NCBI GenBank assembly: GCA_902778205.1
Contig: CACYWX010000123.1
Coordinates: 1 to 8,469 of the forward strand
Length of the DNA: 8,469 bases
Source: an uncultured Ruminococcus sp.
GTDB lineage: Bacteria; Bacillota; Clostridia; Oscillospirales; CAG-272
Reading direction: 5' to 3'
Positions 1 to 6,221 of this stretch are shown piece after piece. Every line of letters starts with the position of its first letter. The stretch's first letter is position 1. Position numbers and translations under genes: made by a program. The notes under the pieces were generated by a model. The model saw only the letters and a program-made list of their open reading frames with translations, had not been told where the DNA came from and searched no databases.

Positions 1-726
1 CACCAGCTCGTCGAAGTCCTCGCCGTTTTTTTTTTTTTTTATAAGCTCCGCGGCGCGGCTTTCGTTCTCTGCATCGCTTTTGCCGTTGTCCGCGGGCACC
101 AGGATCTGTTTGATCCGCACGAATTCCGGTCCGGCCACGGCTTCCTCGAGGGCGGCCGCGTCGGAGGGGATCTCCCCGTTCTCCACCATCTTCGCCATGA
201 GCTCCTCCGCCAGGATGTCGTTCCGGAGGATGAAGCGGTAGACGCCGTCCGTCATGTTGTGGGAGCGGAGATAGGCGTCGAAGGCCTCGTAGTCGCCGTC
301 GGCGGTGTCCTCATACACGTCCTTCATGGCGGCGTCCACGGCGTCGGTCACGTAGGTGTCATCCGGGCTGATGCCGTACTGCTTCGCCAGGGACAGGGTG
401 GCGTAGAGACGGGTGACGGTTTCGGCGGTGTTCTCCTTCAGATGCTCCAGAAGGGCAGGACCCTCCGCGCTTTCCCACACGTCCGGGGAATGGGAGGCCT
501 CGTAATCCGCTCTGTAATTCAGCGCCACGTACCGGTACAGCTCCAGGGGGACCTCGAAGCCGTCCACCGTCATGACCGCCGACCGTTCGAGATCGGAGCT
601 CTCCAGCGCCTTCGCTCCCTTGTTTCCGCAGGAAAACAGGCCAAAGAGGCAGCACAGGGCCAGAAGCAGAGCCGGGAGTCTCTTGCGGGACCGGCCGGAG
701 AGAATGGGTCCGCGGGTTCGCGTCAT
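1..726 (-). CDS. PpiC/SurA-like peptidyl-prolyl isomerase lipoprotein, 5' part (C-terminus outside window)
   Basis: The first 242 residues are visible and the frame runs off the window. Residues 1-33 form a lipoprotein signal: a basic start (RSRKR), a hydrophobic stretch rich in L, A and C, and a lipobox LFSC with the predicted lipidated Cys33. Residues 50-180 resemble the helical N-domain of SurA/PrsA-type chaperones. From residue 202 a parvulin (PpiC) domain begins: FVRIKQILV, then AAELIKKKKNGEDFDELV, which matches the family pattern of an A-E helix followed by GxDF. The usual parvulin His in xxHILV is Gln here (Q207), so isomerase activity may be weak or absent. The likely role is folding of exported proteins at the outer face of the membrane. 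I chose ATG 726 because a GAAGAGG SD lies 8 bases upstream. An in-frame ATG at 747 lacks an SD. The gene is divergent from hprK. Confidence 0.8.
   Translation of the reverse strand, partial: MTRTRGPILSGRSRKRLPALLLALCCLFGLFSCGNKGAKALESSDLERSAVMTVDGFEVPLELYRYVALNYRADYEASHSPDVWESAEGPALLEHLKENTAETVTRLYATLSLAKQYGISPDDTYVTDAVDAAMKDVYEDTADGDYEAFDAYLRSHNMTDGVYRFILRNDILAEELMAKMVENGEIPSDAAALEEAVAGPEFVRIKQILVPADNGKSDAENESRAAELIKKKKNGEDFDELV
26..40. repeat. 15-base homopolymer (T on +, A in the coding strand)
   Basis: Fifteen T in a row on the plus strand read as ATA-AAA-AAA-AAA-AAA-AAC in the minus-strand foldase gene, giving I-K-K-K-K-N. The frame before and after the tract is the same parvulin frame, and the spacing between AAEL and NGEDF fits the family, so the stated length is consistent with an intact gene. 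The genome otherwise is GC-rich and uses AAG freely, so the tract stands out. It is a candidate slippage site or a sequencing/assembly error point. Confidence 0.95.
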
Positions 727-855
727 GGGGAAAACCTCTTCTTCCATTGATATAATCATACAGGATAATCATAGCAGAAGATCGTGAAATCGATATGAAC
801 AAAAGGGACTCCAAACGTGAACAACGGCGGGCCGCTCCGGTTTTCCGAAATACGG

Positions 856-884
856 TTGCAATCCGGCTCCGGGTGTGCTATAAT
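856..884 (+). promoter_or_regulatory. Sigma-A promoter of hprK
   Basis: TTGCAA (856-861), a 17-base spacer and a perfect TATAAT (879-884) preceded by TGC, i.e. an extended -10. Transcription should start near 891, giving a leader of about 30 bases before the hprK ATG. The hprK SD is GGAGCAGG (905-912). Confidence 0.85.
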
Positions 885-919
885 ACAGGTGACAGATCAG
901 GATCGGAGCAGGTGCGGAC

Positions 920-1873
920 ATGGATGATTTTACCCAGCGGGTGAGTCTCGCGAAGCTGGCTAAGGACAACGGGCTGAACGTGGTCTACACGCCGGAGGAC
1001 CCTCAGAACATCATGATCAGCTCGACGGACGTGAACCGTCCCGGCCTGGTGCTGGGCGCGGGCTTTTTCGATCATTTCGAGCCCCGCCGGATCCAGGTGA
1101 TCGGAAACGCCGAGGCCATGTATCTGAAGAAGCAGACGGAGGAGCTGAAGCGGGAGCGGCTGACGGACTTTCTGCGCCATCATCCCGCCGCCGTGGTGGT
1201 GACCCACCGGAACGAGATCGATCCCGCGCTTCTGGAGCTGGCGGGCTATTTCGAGGTGCCGGTGCTGTCCACCACGGAGAACACCAGCGACTTCATGGCC
1301 ACGCTGATCTCCTATCTGCACGTGCAGCTGGCTCCCCAGATCACCCGGCACGGGGTTCTGGTGGAGGTTTACGGCGAGGGCATCCTCATTACGGGCGACT
1401 CCGGCGTGGGCAAGAGCGAAACCGCCATCGAGCTCATCAAGCGTGGTCACCGACTCATCGCCGACGACGCGGTGGAGCTGCGAAAGGTATCCTCCCAGAC
1501 CATCGTAGGCCGGGCTCCCGACATTATCCGCTACTACGTGGAGCTGCGCGGCATCGGCGTGGTGGACGTGCGCCGGCTCTTCGGCATGGGCTCCGTGAAG
1601 GAGACGGAAAAGGTGGACATGATCATCAACCTGGAGCCGTGGGTGCAGGGCAAGATGTACGACCGCATGGGGCTGGAGACGGAATACACAGACATCATGG
1701 GCATCATGATCCCCTCCACCACCATCCCAGTGAAGCCCGGGCGCAACCTGGCCATCGTGCTGGAGATCGCCGCCATGAACAACCGGCAGAAGAAGATGGG
1801 CTACAACACGGCGGAGGAATTCAACCGGAAGCTGATGGAATCCATGGGTGCGGACGACAGCGCGCTCATGTGA
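920..1873 (+). CDS. hprK: HPr kinase/phosphorylase (HprK)
   Basis: This 317-residue protein has the full family length. HprK phosphorylates HPr of the sugar phosphotransferase system on Ser46 using ATP or pyrophosphate, and reverses the reaction with phosphate. It thereby sets carbon catabolite repression in the cytoplasm of low-GC Gram-positives and their relatives. The N-terminal regulatory domain covers about residues 1-130. The C-terminal catalytic domain shows His144 in RHGVLVEVYG, the P-loop GDSGVGKS (159-166), the acidic pair D182-D183, and the family signature ELRGIGVVDVRRLFGMG (208-224). The end, RNLAIVLEIAAMNNRQKKMGYN, shortened here to its key parts RNLA, AAMN and MGYN (275-296), is also typical. 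The start is supported by GGAGCAGG upstream. It is a single-gene unit with its own promoter and terminator. No ptsH, lgt or PTS gene is beside it in this window. Confidence 0.97.
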   Translation: MDDFTQRVSLAKLAKDNGLNVVYTPEDPQNIMISSTDVNRPGLVLGAGFFDHFEPRRIQVIGNAEAMYLKKQTEELKRERLTDFLRHHPAAVVVTHRNEIDPALLELAGYFEVPVLSTTENTSDFMATLISYLHVQLAPQITRHGVLVEVYGEGILITGDSGVGKSETAIELIKRGHRLIADDAVELRKVSSQTIVGRAPDIIRYYVELRGIGVVDVRRLFGMGSVKETEKVDMIINLEPWVQGKMYDRMGLETEYTDIMGIMIPSTTIPVKPGRNLAIVLEIAAMNNRQKKMGYNTAEEFNRKLMESMGADDSALM

Positions 1874-1904
1874 GGACGGGATTTTCGGAAAATCGGCGGG
1901 GTGT

Positions 1905-1925
1905 CGGAGGATGCTCCGCTTTTTT
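1905..1925 (+). terminator. Rho-independent terminator after hprK
   Basis: CGGAG (1905-1909), loop GATG, CTCCG (1914-1918), then C and six T (1920-1925), starting 32 bases after the hprK stop. The stem is only 5 bp. An alternative pairing of GCGGGG (1896-1901) with CTCCGC (1914-1919) is possible. The fresh promoter at 2009 is consistent with transcription ending here. Confidence 0.6.
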
Positions 1926-2008
1926 GTCGAATTGTGCGGAAAACGGGGCCGCGCGGACCCCGCTCCCTGTGAAAAGGTGAGATTCTTCCCGCAGGCGGCC
2001 CACAGCTC

Positions 2009-2037
2009 TTGCAATGAATCCCGGGCTGTGGTATAAT
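2009..2037 (+). promoter_or_regulatory. Sigma-A promoter of the folT-folC unit
   Basis: TTGCAA (2009-2014), 17 bases, TATAAT (2032-2037), with TG at the extended -10 position. The expected start is near 2044, leaving a leader of about 205 bases that contains the THF riboswitch. The design is almost the same as the hprK promoter, including CCGGG and TGTG inside the spacer. A small hairpin (AAAGAC 2049-2054 with GTCTTT 2066-2071) sits between the start site and the aptamer. Confidence 0.85.
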
Positions 2038-2074
2038 CGTATCCGCGGAAAGACTTGATCAGAGCGTCTTTTCA

Positions 2075-2169
2075 ACAGAGTAGGCATCGCGGCGTCAAGT
2101 GCCGTCGGAACGGGGAGTTGTCCGGCGGACGAAAGCGGAAGCTGCGGTCACGATGCCGCATCCCGCTGT
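2075..2169 (+). promoter_or_regulatory. Tetrahydrofolate (THF) riboswitch aptamer
   Basis: Sequence and folding fit the THF riboswitch class found before folate transport and synthesis genes in Firmicutes. P1: ACAG (2075-2078) with CTGT (2166-2169). The conserved AGAGTAG follows. P2: GGCATCG (2083-2089) with CGATGCC (2151-2157), a perfect 7 bp. The joining strand CGTCAAGTG is conserved in type. P3: CCGTCGGA (2102-2109) with TCCGGCGG (2121-2128), 8 bp with one G-U. The P3 loop carries AACGGGGAG. ACGAAAGC and a small AGC/GCT hairpin follow. The conserved GCATCCCGCT closes the aptamer. A pseudoknot is available between GGGA (2113-2116) and TCCC (2161-2164), as in the class. Reduced folates bind this aptamer and usually turn off the downstream gene. 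The next gene, folT, is a classic target. The recognition is from memory of the class consensus plus manual pairing, not a covariance search. Confidence 0.88.
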
Positions 2170-2186
2170 CATTCAAAGAGCGAATA

Positions 2187-2240
2187 CTCTCATAAATGTG
2201 CGGGTGGCAGTTTTGTTTTTCCGCAGATCATTTATGGGGG
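2187..2240 (+). promoter_or_regulatory. SD-sequestering hairpin (riboswitch expression platform)
   Basis: CTCTCATAAATG (2187-2198) pairs with CATTTATGGGGG (2229-2240), 12 bp with two G-U. After a 3-base bulge (2226-2228), TGCGG (2199-2203) pairs with CCGCA (2221-2225), leaving a 17-base loop. The 3' arm includes all of GGGGG (2236-2240), the SD of folT, 9 bases before its ATG. When formed, this hairpin should block ribosome binding. Two competing pairings exist: AGAG (2177-2180) with CTCT (2187-2190), and CCCGC (2162-2166, part of the aptamer) with GCGGG (2200-2204). Confidence 0.7.
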
Positions 2241-2249
2241 TTTTGATTT

Positions 2250-2777
2250 ATGAAGAAGCAGAAGAGGATCCCGCTGAGGCCCATGGTGGTCTGCGCCATG
2301 CTGACCGCGCTGGCGGTGGTGCTGGACCGGTTCGTGCCAGCCCTGTTCACGGACACCTACAAGATCACCTTCACCTTCGTCCCCGTCGTGACGGCGGCGG
2401 TTCTGTACGGACCGCCGGGAGGCGCGGCGGTATGGGGGCTGGCGGATCTGATCGGGGCGGTGCTGTTCCCCCGGGGTGTGTATTTTCCGGGGTTCACAGT
2501 GACCTCCGCCGTCAAGGGCGCGCTCTACGGCTGGTATCTGCACCGGGAGGGAGCGAGGTTCTTCCCCCATGTGGTGATCCCCACGGCGGTGAACAATTTC
2601 GTGATCGGTCTGGCGATAGACACCCTGTGGATCGCCATCCTGTACAGCAGCAAGACCTACTGGGGCTATTTCGTCGGGCGGATCCCGCAGTTTGTCGCCA
2701 TCACGGCGATGAATCTGGTGCTGATCCCTCTGATCATGAAGTTCTGCCGGGAACTGAAAAAGCAAGTGAAGCTGTGA
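2250..2777 (+). CDS. folT: Folate ECF transporter S component (FolT-like)
   Basis: This 175-residue integral membrane protein has the size of an energy-coupling factor substrate-binding subunit. It should capture folate outside the cell and associate with a shared EcfA-EcfA'-EcfT module to import it. The basic N-terminus (KKQKRIPLR) precedes a first hydrophobic helix with an AxxxA motif (A16-A20), the usual contact to EcfT. The family core YGPPGGAAVWGLADLIGAV (53-71) and FPRGVYFPGF (73-82) matches clostridial folate S components. Further hydrophobic segments lie near residues 107-132 and 146-166. No ECF ATPase or T subunit is nearby, as expected for a group II system. The preceding THF riboswitch independently supports folate as the substrate. 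The start at 2250 is set by the GGGGG SD. It lies 7 bases ahead of folC in the same transcript. Confidence 0.92.
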   Translation: MKKQKRIPLRPMVVCAMLTALAVVLDRFVPALFTDTYKITFTFVPVVTAAVLYGPPGGAAVWGLADLIGAVLFPRGVYFPGFTVTSAVKGALYGWYLHREGARFFPHVVIPTAVNNFVIGLAIDTLWIAILYSSKTYWGYFVGRIPQFVAITAMNLVLIPLIMKFCRELKKQVKL

Positions 2778-2784
2778 GGCGGAT

Positions 2785-4074
2785 ATGACGTACGAGGAAG
2801 CGCTTTCATACATTCATTCCGTGGACTGGAAGGGAAGCCGTCCGGGGCTGGAGCGGATCTCGGAGCTGTGTGAGAAGCTGGGCCATCCGGAGCGGGACCT
2901 GACCTTCGTCCACGTGGCGGGCACCAACGGCAAGGGCTCCGTCTCCGCCATGCTGGATTCGATCCTGCGGGCGGCGGGATACCGGGCGGGCCTCTTCACC
3001 TCCCCCTATATCGAGCGGTTCAACGAGCGGATCCGGCTCTGTGGGGAGGACATCTCCGACGAGGATCTGGCCCGGGATACGGAGACCGTCATGCGGTGCG
3101 CAAAGGAGATGGAGGACAGCCCCACGGAGTTCGAGCTGATCACGGCCATAGCCTTCGTGTACTACCGCCGGATGGGATGTGACTGCGTGGTGCTGGAATG
3201 CGGACTGGGAGGGCGGCTGGACTCCACCAACGTCATCACGACGCCCGTTCTTTCCGTCATCACCGGCATCGCCCTGGACCACTGCGCCATTCTGGGGGAC
3301 ACCACGGAGAAGATCGCGGCGGAAAAGGCCGGGATCGTCAAGCCCGGGGTGCCCGTTCTGCTGGGGGAGGCGGACGAGGGAGCCGCGGCGGTGATCCGGA
3401 ATAAGGCGGAGGAGGCGGGGAGTCCCTTCGTCCGGGTGGATTACAGCCGGATCTCGGACGTGCGGGCTTCTCTGACGGGCACGTCCTTCCGCTTCGGGGA
3501 GGAGGAGGTCTCAACCGCTCTGACCGGAGTCTATCAGTCCCGCAACGCGGCCCTTGTGCTGACGGCGGTGGATCTGATCCGGAAGGCCGGATTCCATCTG
3601 AGTCCCGAGGCCGTGCGGGAGGGGCTCTGCCGGGTCCGCTGGAAGGCGCGGTTCGAGGTCCTGAGGCAAAAGGATCCCCTTCTGATTTACGACGGGGCCC
3701 ACAATCCCCAGGGTATCGCCGGAGCCGCCGAGAACATCCGGACCCTGCTCTCCCCCCTGACGGAGGACGGCCGGGTGGGACTGCTCATGGGCGTCATGGC
3801 GGACAAGGATCACAGGGACATGATCCGGACCCTGTCGGAATACGCGGCCTTCGCCGTGACGGTCCGGCCCGACAACGCCCGCTCCCTCGATCCGGAGAGG
3901 GCGGCGGAGGAATTCCGGGCGTGCGGCGCGGAGGCTGAGAGCTTCGACGATCTGAACGAGGCGGTCCGGCGTGCGGCGGAGCGGGCAAGGGAGCGGGGGA
4001 TCCCCCTCATCTGCCTGGGCTCCCTCTATATGTACGCGGACGTGAAGCGCGCGGTCCTGCGGCTCGGCGTGTGA
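2785..4074 (+). CDS. folC: Folylpolyglutamate synthase / dihydrofolate synthase
   Basis: This 429-residue Mur-ligase-type enzyme has the normal FolC length. It adds glutamates to tetrahydrofolates with ATP, which retains them in the cytoplasm; many FolC proteins also make dihydrofolate from dihydropteroate. Visible motifs are the P-loop AGTNGKGS (45-52), the pterin-side loop TSPYIERFNERI (72-83), LECGLGGRLDSTNV (137-150), the helix around AAEKAGIV with the lysine usually carbamylated (K181), YQSRNAA (250-256), RWKARFEV (285-292), DGAHNPQG (303-310) starting the C-terminal domain, and MGVMADKD (335-342). The SD GAGGCGG overlaps the folT stop, so the two genes are probably translationally coupled and share riboswitch control. 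Whether it also has dihydrofolate synthase activity cannot be settled from sequence here; no folP, folK or folB is in the window, which fits a salvage role. Confidence 0.96.
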   Translation: MTYEEALSYIHSVDWKGSRPGLERISELCEKLGHPERDLTFVHVAGTNGKGSVSAMLDSILRAAGYRAGLFTSPYIERFNERIRLCGEDISDEDLARDTETVMRCAKEMEDSPTEFELITAIAFVYYRRMGCDCVVLECGLGGRLDSTNVITTPVLSVITGIALDHCAILGDTTEKIAAEKAGIVKPGVPVLLGEADEGAAAVIRNKAEEAGSPFVRVDYSRISDVRASLTGTSFRFGEEEVSTALTGVYQSRNAALVLTAVDLIRKAGFHLSPEAVREGLCRVRWKARFEVLRQKDPLLIYDGAHNPQGIAGAAENIRTLLSPLTEDGRVGLLMGVMADKDHRDMIRTLSEYAAFAVTVRPDNARSLDPERAAEEFRACGAEAESFDDLNEAVRRAAERARERGIPLICLGSLYMYADVKRAVLRLGV

Positions 4075-4090
4075 GGATCCGAAGACAGAA

Positions 4091-4104
4091 CCCGGCGAAC
4101 CGGG
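4091..4104 (+). other. Intercistronic hairpin between folC and the lipoprotein gene
   Basis: CCCGG (4091-4095), loop CGAA, CCGGG (4100-4104): a perfect 5 bp stem in the 46-base gap. No T run follows, so it does not look like a terminator. It ends 6 bases before the AGGAGG SD of the next gene and may act in mRNA stability. Confidence 0.4.
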
Positions 4105-4120
4105 CAGGGAAGGAGGACGC

Positions 4121-4834
4121 ATGAAAAAAAGAATATGGGCGGTCCTTCTTCTGGCGCTGTGGACGCTCTGCTCCTGCCGCCTGCTGGATCAGCTGGGATT
4201 TGACACCTACGACTACATGGGCGAGGAGATCCAGAGGACCCTCCCTGCGGACGGACCCGAGGCCTCGCGGCTGACGGACCTCTTGACCATGCTCATCACG
4301 GATTCGGACGACCTGCCCACCTTCACGGGCATGAGCGAGGCCATTCGGGAGTACCGGGACACGGTGCTGACCTACATGCTGTCCACCGGATACCTGAAGT
4401 ACTCCGGCAACACCGCCCTCATCGAGGAGGCGGAACGGGCCTATCCGGAGTTTCACATCACCCAGGTGATCCCGGAGGGAGAGTTCGAGTCCGTCATGTA
4501 CGAGATCTTCGGCGGGGATGTAAAGATCACCCACCGGGACGGGGAGCGGTTCCAGTATCTTTCCCGGGTGGGGGCCTACGTGACCACGCTCATGCCCGAG
4601 ACCGCCCAGTACCGCCCGAAGATCACCGATCTGAAGGAGACGGAGAAGACCTACCGGGTGCGGTTCCGGGTGATCCCCGTGGGAGAGACCGGAAGCGACG
4701 GCACCATGTCCCCGGAATACTTCGCCCTGATCATCAAGCGGGAGGACGGGACCCGCTACATCAAGCGTCTCCAGAGCACCGCGGACCTGGACGGCGGGCA
4801 GACCGGCTTCTTCCGCAAGGAAAGCGGGAAATAA
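4121..4834 (+). CDS. Putative lipoprotein of unknown function
   Basis: I do not recognise a named family for this 237-residue protein. Residues 1-19 look like a lipoprotein signal: MKKR, a hydrophobic core (IWAVLLLALW), and lipobox LCSC with predicted lipid-bearing Cys19. The mature part is acidic and soluble-looking, with no further membrane segment. Residues 65-125 appear largely helical, with the run SEAIREYRDTVLTYMLSTGY. The C-terminal half (about 130-230) alternates charged and hydrophobic residues as in a beta-rich domain (YRVRFRVIPVG; YFALIIKREDG). It is therefore probably exported and anchored to the outer leaflet of the membrane. The SD AGGAGG (4111-4116) lies 4 bases before ATG. The gene lies 46 bases downstream of folC without an obvious terminator between them, so it may be cotranscribed with the folate genes, but nothing in the sequence links it to folate. 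Confidence 0.75.
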   Translation: MKKRIWAVLLLALWTLCSCRLLDQLGFDTYDYMGEEIQRTLPADGPEASRLTDLLTMLITDSDDLPTFTGMSEAIREYRDTVLTYMLSTGYLKYSGNTALIEEAERAYPEFHITQVIPEGEFESVMYEIFGGDVKITHRDGERFQYLSRVGAYVTTLMPETAQYRPKITDLKETEKTYRVRFRVIPVGETGSDGTMSPEYFALIIKREDGTRYIKRLQSTADLDGGQTGFFRKESGK

Positions 4835-4840
4835 ATAAAC

Positions 4841-4894
4841 AACCCGGGCGTTCGGCTGCTTCCCGGAATGGGAAGGACGAGCGTCCGGGTTTTG
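4841..4894. terminator. Strong, probably bidirectional terminator between convergent units
   Basis: AACCCGGGCGTTCG (4841-4854) pairs with CGAGCGTCCGGGTT (4878-4891), 14 bp with two G-U. An upper stem TTCCC/GGGAA lies inside. On the plus strand it ends in GGGTTTTGTT, and the lipoprotein gene stops just before it at 4834. On the minus strand the stem is followed by TTGTTTATTTAT, so it can also end the queT operon arriving from the other side. Confidence 0.85.
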
Positions 4895-4919
4895 TTATGT
4901 CCGGAAACCGGAATGCTTA

Positions 4920-5465
4920 TTATTTCTCCTTCAGAACCGGCATTGTACCGCCGACGGCGGAGACGGTCTTCGGATGCTTCAGCAGGTACCAGACCAGGAT
5001 CGTGCCGCAAATGCCGCAGGCAATCAGCTCGCCCGCTCCGACCTGCAGAGCCAGGAGTCCGTACATGCTCCACTCCATGTCGGGGAAGAACAGGATCAGC
5101 ACGGCGGGAACGATCAGGGCGTTGGAGAGAATGGTGGGGACGGAGCTGAGATACGGCAGCTTCCGAATGGCATAGCAGAGGAGCACGCCGATGAGGGAGG
5201 CCAGGGTGCCGAAGGCGATGTCGAAGGGATTGCCGCTTCCGAACAGCAGATTGGTGATGAGGCATCCCACCGTCACGCCCGGAATGGCGGCGACGGTGAA
5301 GACCGGCAGAACGCACAGCGCCTCGGAGATCCGGCACTGGATGGCTCCGGAGCAGAGTCCCAGCAGCTGGGAGACCCAGGACAGGGCCACGTACATGGCG
5401 GCGATCATGGCGGCGGCGGTGAGGAAGCGCGTCCTGCGGCTCAGGGGGATTTTCCTGTTAGACAT
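4920..5465 (-). CDS. queT: QueT-family ECF transporter S component (queuosine precursor)
   Basis: This 181-residue hydrophobic protein matches the QueT family of ECF substrate-binding subunits, thought to import queuosine precursors with a shared EcfAA'T module. The first helix (about 15-35) carries overlapping AxxxA motifs (A18-A22, A19-A23, A23-A27) for contact with EcfT. The hallmark AIQCRISEALCVLP (41-54) and GNPFDIAFGTLASLIG (78-93) are strongly QueT-like. Further helices lie near 57-75, 88-101, 110-127 and 137-162. The start ATG at 5465 has AAAGGA 9 bases upstream. The frame stays open far upstream, overlapping the methyltransferase gene, but the family start and SD favour 5465. It is last in a minus-strand operon, 41 bases after the methyltransferase stop. 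I see no room for a preQ1 riboswitch in that gap, so control probably comes from the operon promoter. Substrate is inferred from family only. Confidence 0.88.
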   Translation of the reverse strand: MSNRKIPLSRRTRFLTAAAMIAAMYVALSWVSQLLGLCSGAIQCRISEALCVLPVFTVAAIPGVTVGCLITNLLFGSGNPFDIAFGTLASLIGVLLCYAIRKLPYLSSVPTILSNALIVPAVLILFFPDMEWSMYGLLALQVGAGELIACGICGTILVWYLLKHPKTVSAVGGTMPVLKEK

Positions 5466-5506
5466 GATGACAGATCCTTTCGTGAAGATGAGGGAGCGCG
5501 GAGAGC

Positions 5507-6166
5507 TTATCGGGCGCGGAGAACGGCGGTGTTCCCCCACCGGGCCAGCGTTTCGACGGACGTGAAGCCGCCCGCCAGCAGAGCCTCCGTCTCGTGGGGG
5601 ATCGTCAGGGGCGTGTCGAAGTGGCAGAACACACCGTCGGGGATGCCGTTCTCCCTTCGGAGCTGTTCGTTTTCCGCGAAGCACCGGTCCTCCCAGGCCT
5701 GATCCGGTGCGAAATAATCGGTCAGGACGAAGATTCCGCCGGGCTTCAGGGAGTCCTTCAGCTTTTTGTAGAGGGGGATCTTCCGCTCCTTCTCGAAGTG
5801 GTGCAGGGACATGACGGACACGGCGGCGTCGTAGACCGAGATCCCGAAGGGCTCGTCAAAATAGGACCCGAGGATCACCTGAACGGCCCGGTCCGCGTGC
5901 TTCTTCAGAAGCTGATCTGTCAGCTCCCGGGACAGATCGATGCCCGTGACGGCGGCGGAGGGATTGCGCTCGAAATAGCGGTCCAGCTCCAGCCCTGTGC
6001 CGCACCCCAGATCCAGAAGCTCCGCGCCGGGACTGTCGGGAAGAAGCGAGGCGGTCACGGCATACATCTCATGCGCACCGTCCACGCAGGCAAACTGGTG
6101 CTCCTCGTAGCCGTCCGCACGGCGGTCAAAGAATTCACCCATGGGTTCAAGGGTCTTGCTCGGCAT
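5507..6166 (-). CDS. Class I SAM-dependent methyltransferase, small-molecule type
   Basis: This 219-residue protein has a Rossmann methyltransferase fold. Motif I is LLDLGCGTG (50-58), the acidic residue after strand 2 lies in VTGIDLS (D77 binds the SAM ribose in this family), and the post-motif region is DAAVSVMSLHHF (113-124), followed by LKPGGIFVLTDYF (140-152). The SLHHF pattern is typical of UbiE/Methyltransf_25-like enzymes acting on small molecules. The N-terminus (EFFDRRADGYEEHQ) is typical of the same group. The acceptor substrate cannot be told. The start at 6166 is fixed by GGAGG 5 bases upstream. It is third in the minus-strand operon, 55 bases after the DUF711 gene and 41 bases before queT. 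A link to queuosine or nucleobase metabolism is only suggested by the neighbour. Confidence 0.85.
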   Translation of the reverse strand: MPSKTLEPMGEFFDRRADGYEEHQFACVDGAHEMYAVTASLLPDSPGAELLDLGCGTGLELDRYFERNPSAAVTGIDLSRELTDQLLKKHADRAVQVILGSYFDEPFGISVYDAAVSVMSLHHFEKERKIPLYKKLKDSLKPGGIFVLTDYFAPDQAWEDRCFAENEQLRRENGIPDGVFCHFDTPLTIPHETEALLAGGFTSVETLARWGNTAVLRAR

Positions 6167-6201
6167 GATTTCCTCCGTTTTCCGATCATTTGTGTGTTGA
6201 G

Positions 6202-6221
6202 GAGACCGCGCAGCCGGCCTC
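6202..6221 (-). other. Intercistronic hairpin after the DUF711 gene
   Basis: On the minus strand GAGGCCG pairs with CGGTCTC around a GCTGCG loop (7 bp with one G-U), directly after the DUF711 stop. No T run follows, so read-through into the methyltransferase gene is expected. It could adjust mRNA stability. Confidence 0.35.

Noticed and set aside
26..40. The T run as a terminator tail on the plus strand
   Set aside because: It lies inside an intact minus-strand parvulin frame and no GC-rich stem precedes it within the visible bases.
878..2014. A 378-codon minus-strand open frame opposite hprK
   Set aside because: It is rich in His, Arg and Gly with no family likeness and is antisense to a clear hprK; it is a by-product of GC-rich codon use.
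2099..2788. A 229-codon plus-strand open frame starting inside the riboswitch
   Set aside because: It overlaps folT in another frame, its start lies within aptamer helices, and its product is low-complexity Gly/Arg/His.
5466..5506. A preQ1 riboswitch ahead of queT
   Set aside because: The gap is only 41 bases and lacks the preQ1-I or preQ1-II conserved loop and A-rich tail; only an SD is seen.
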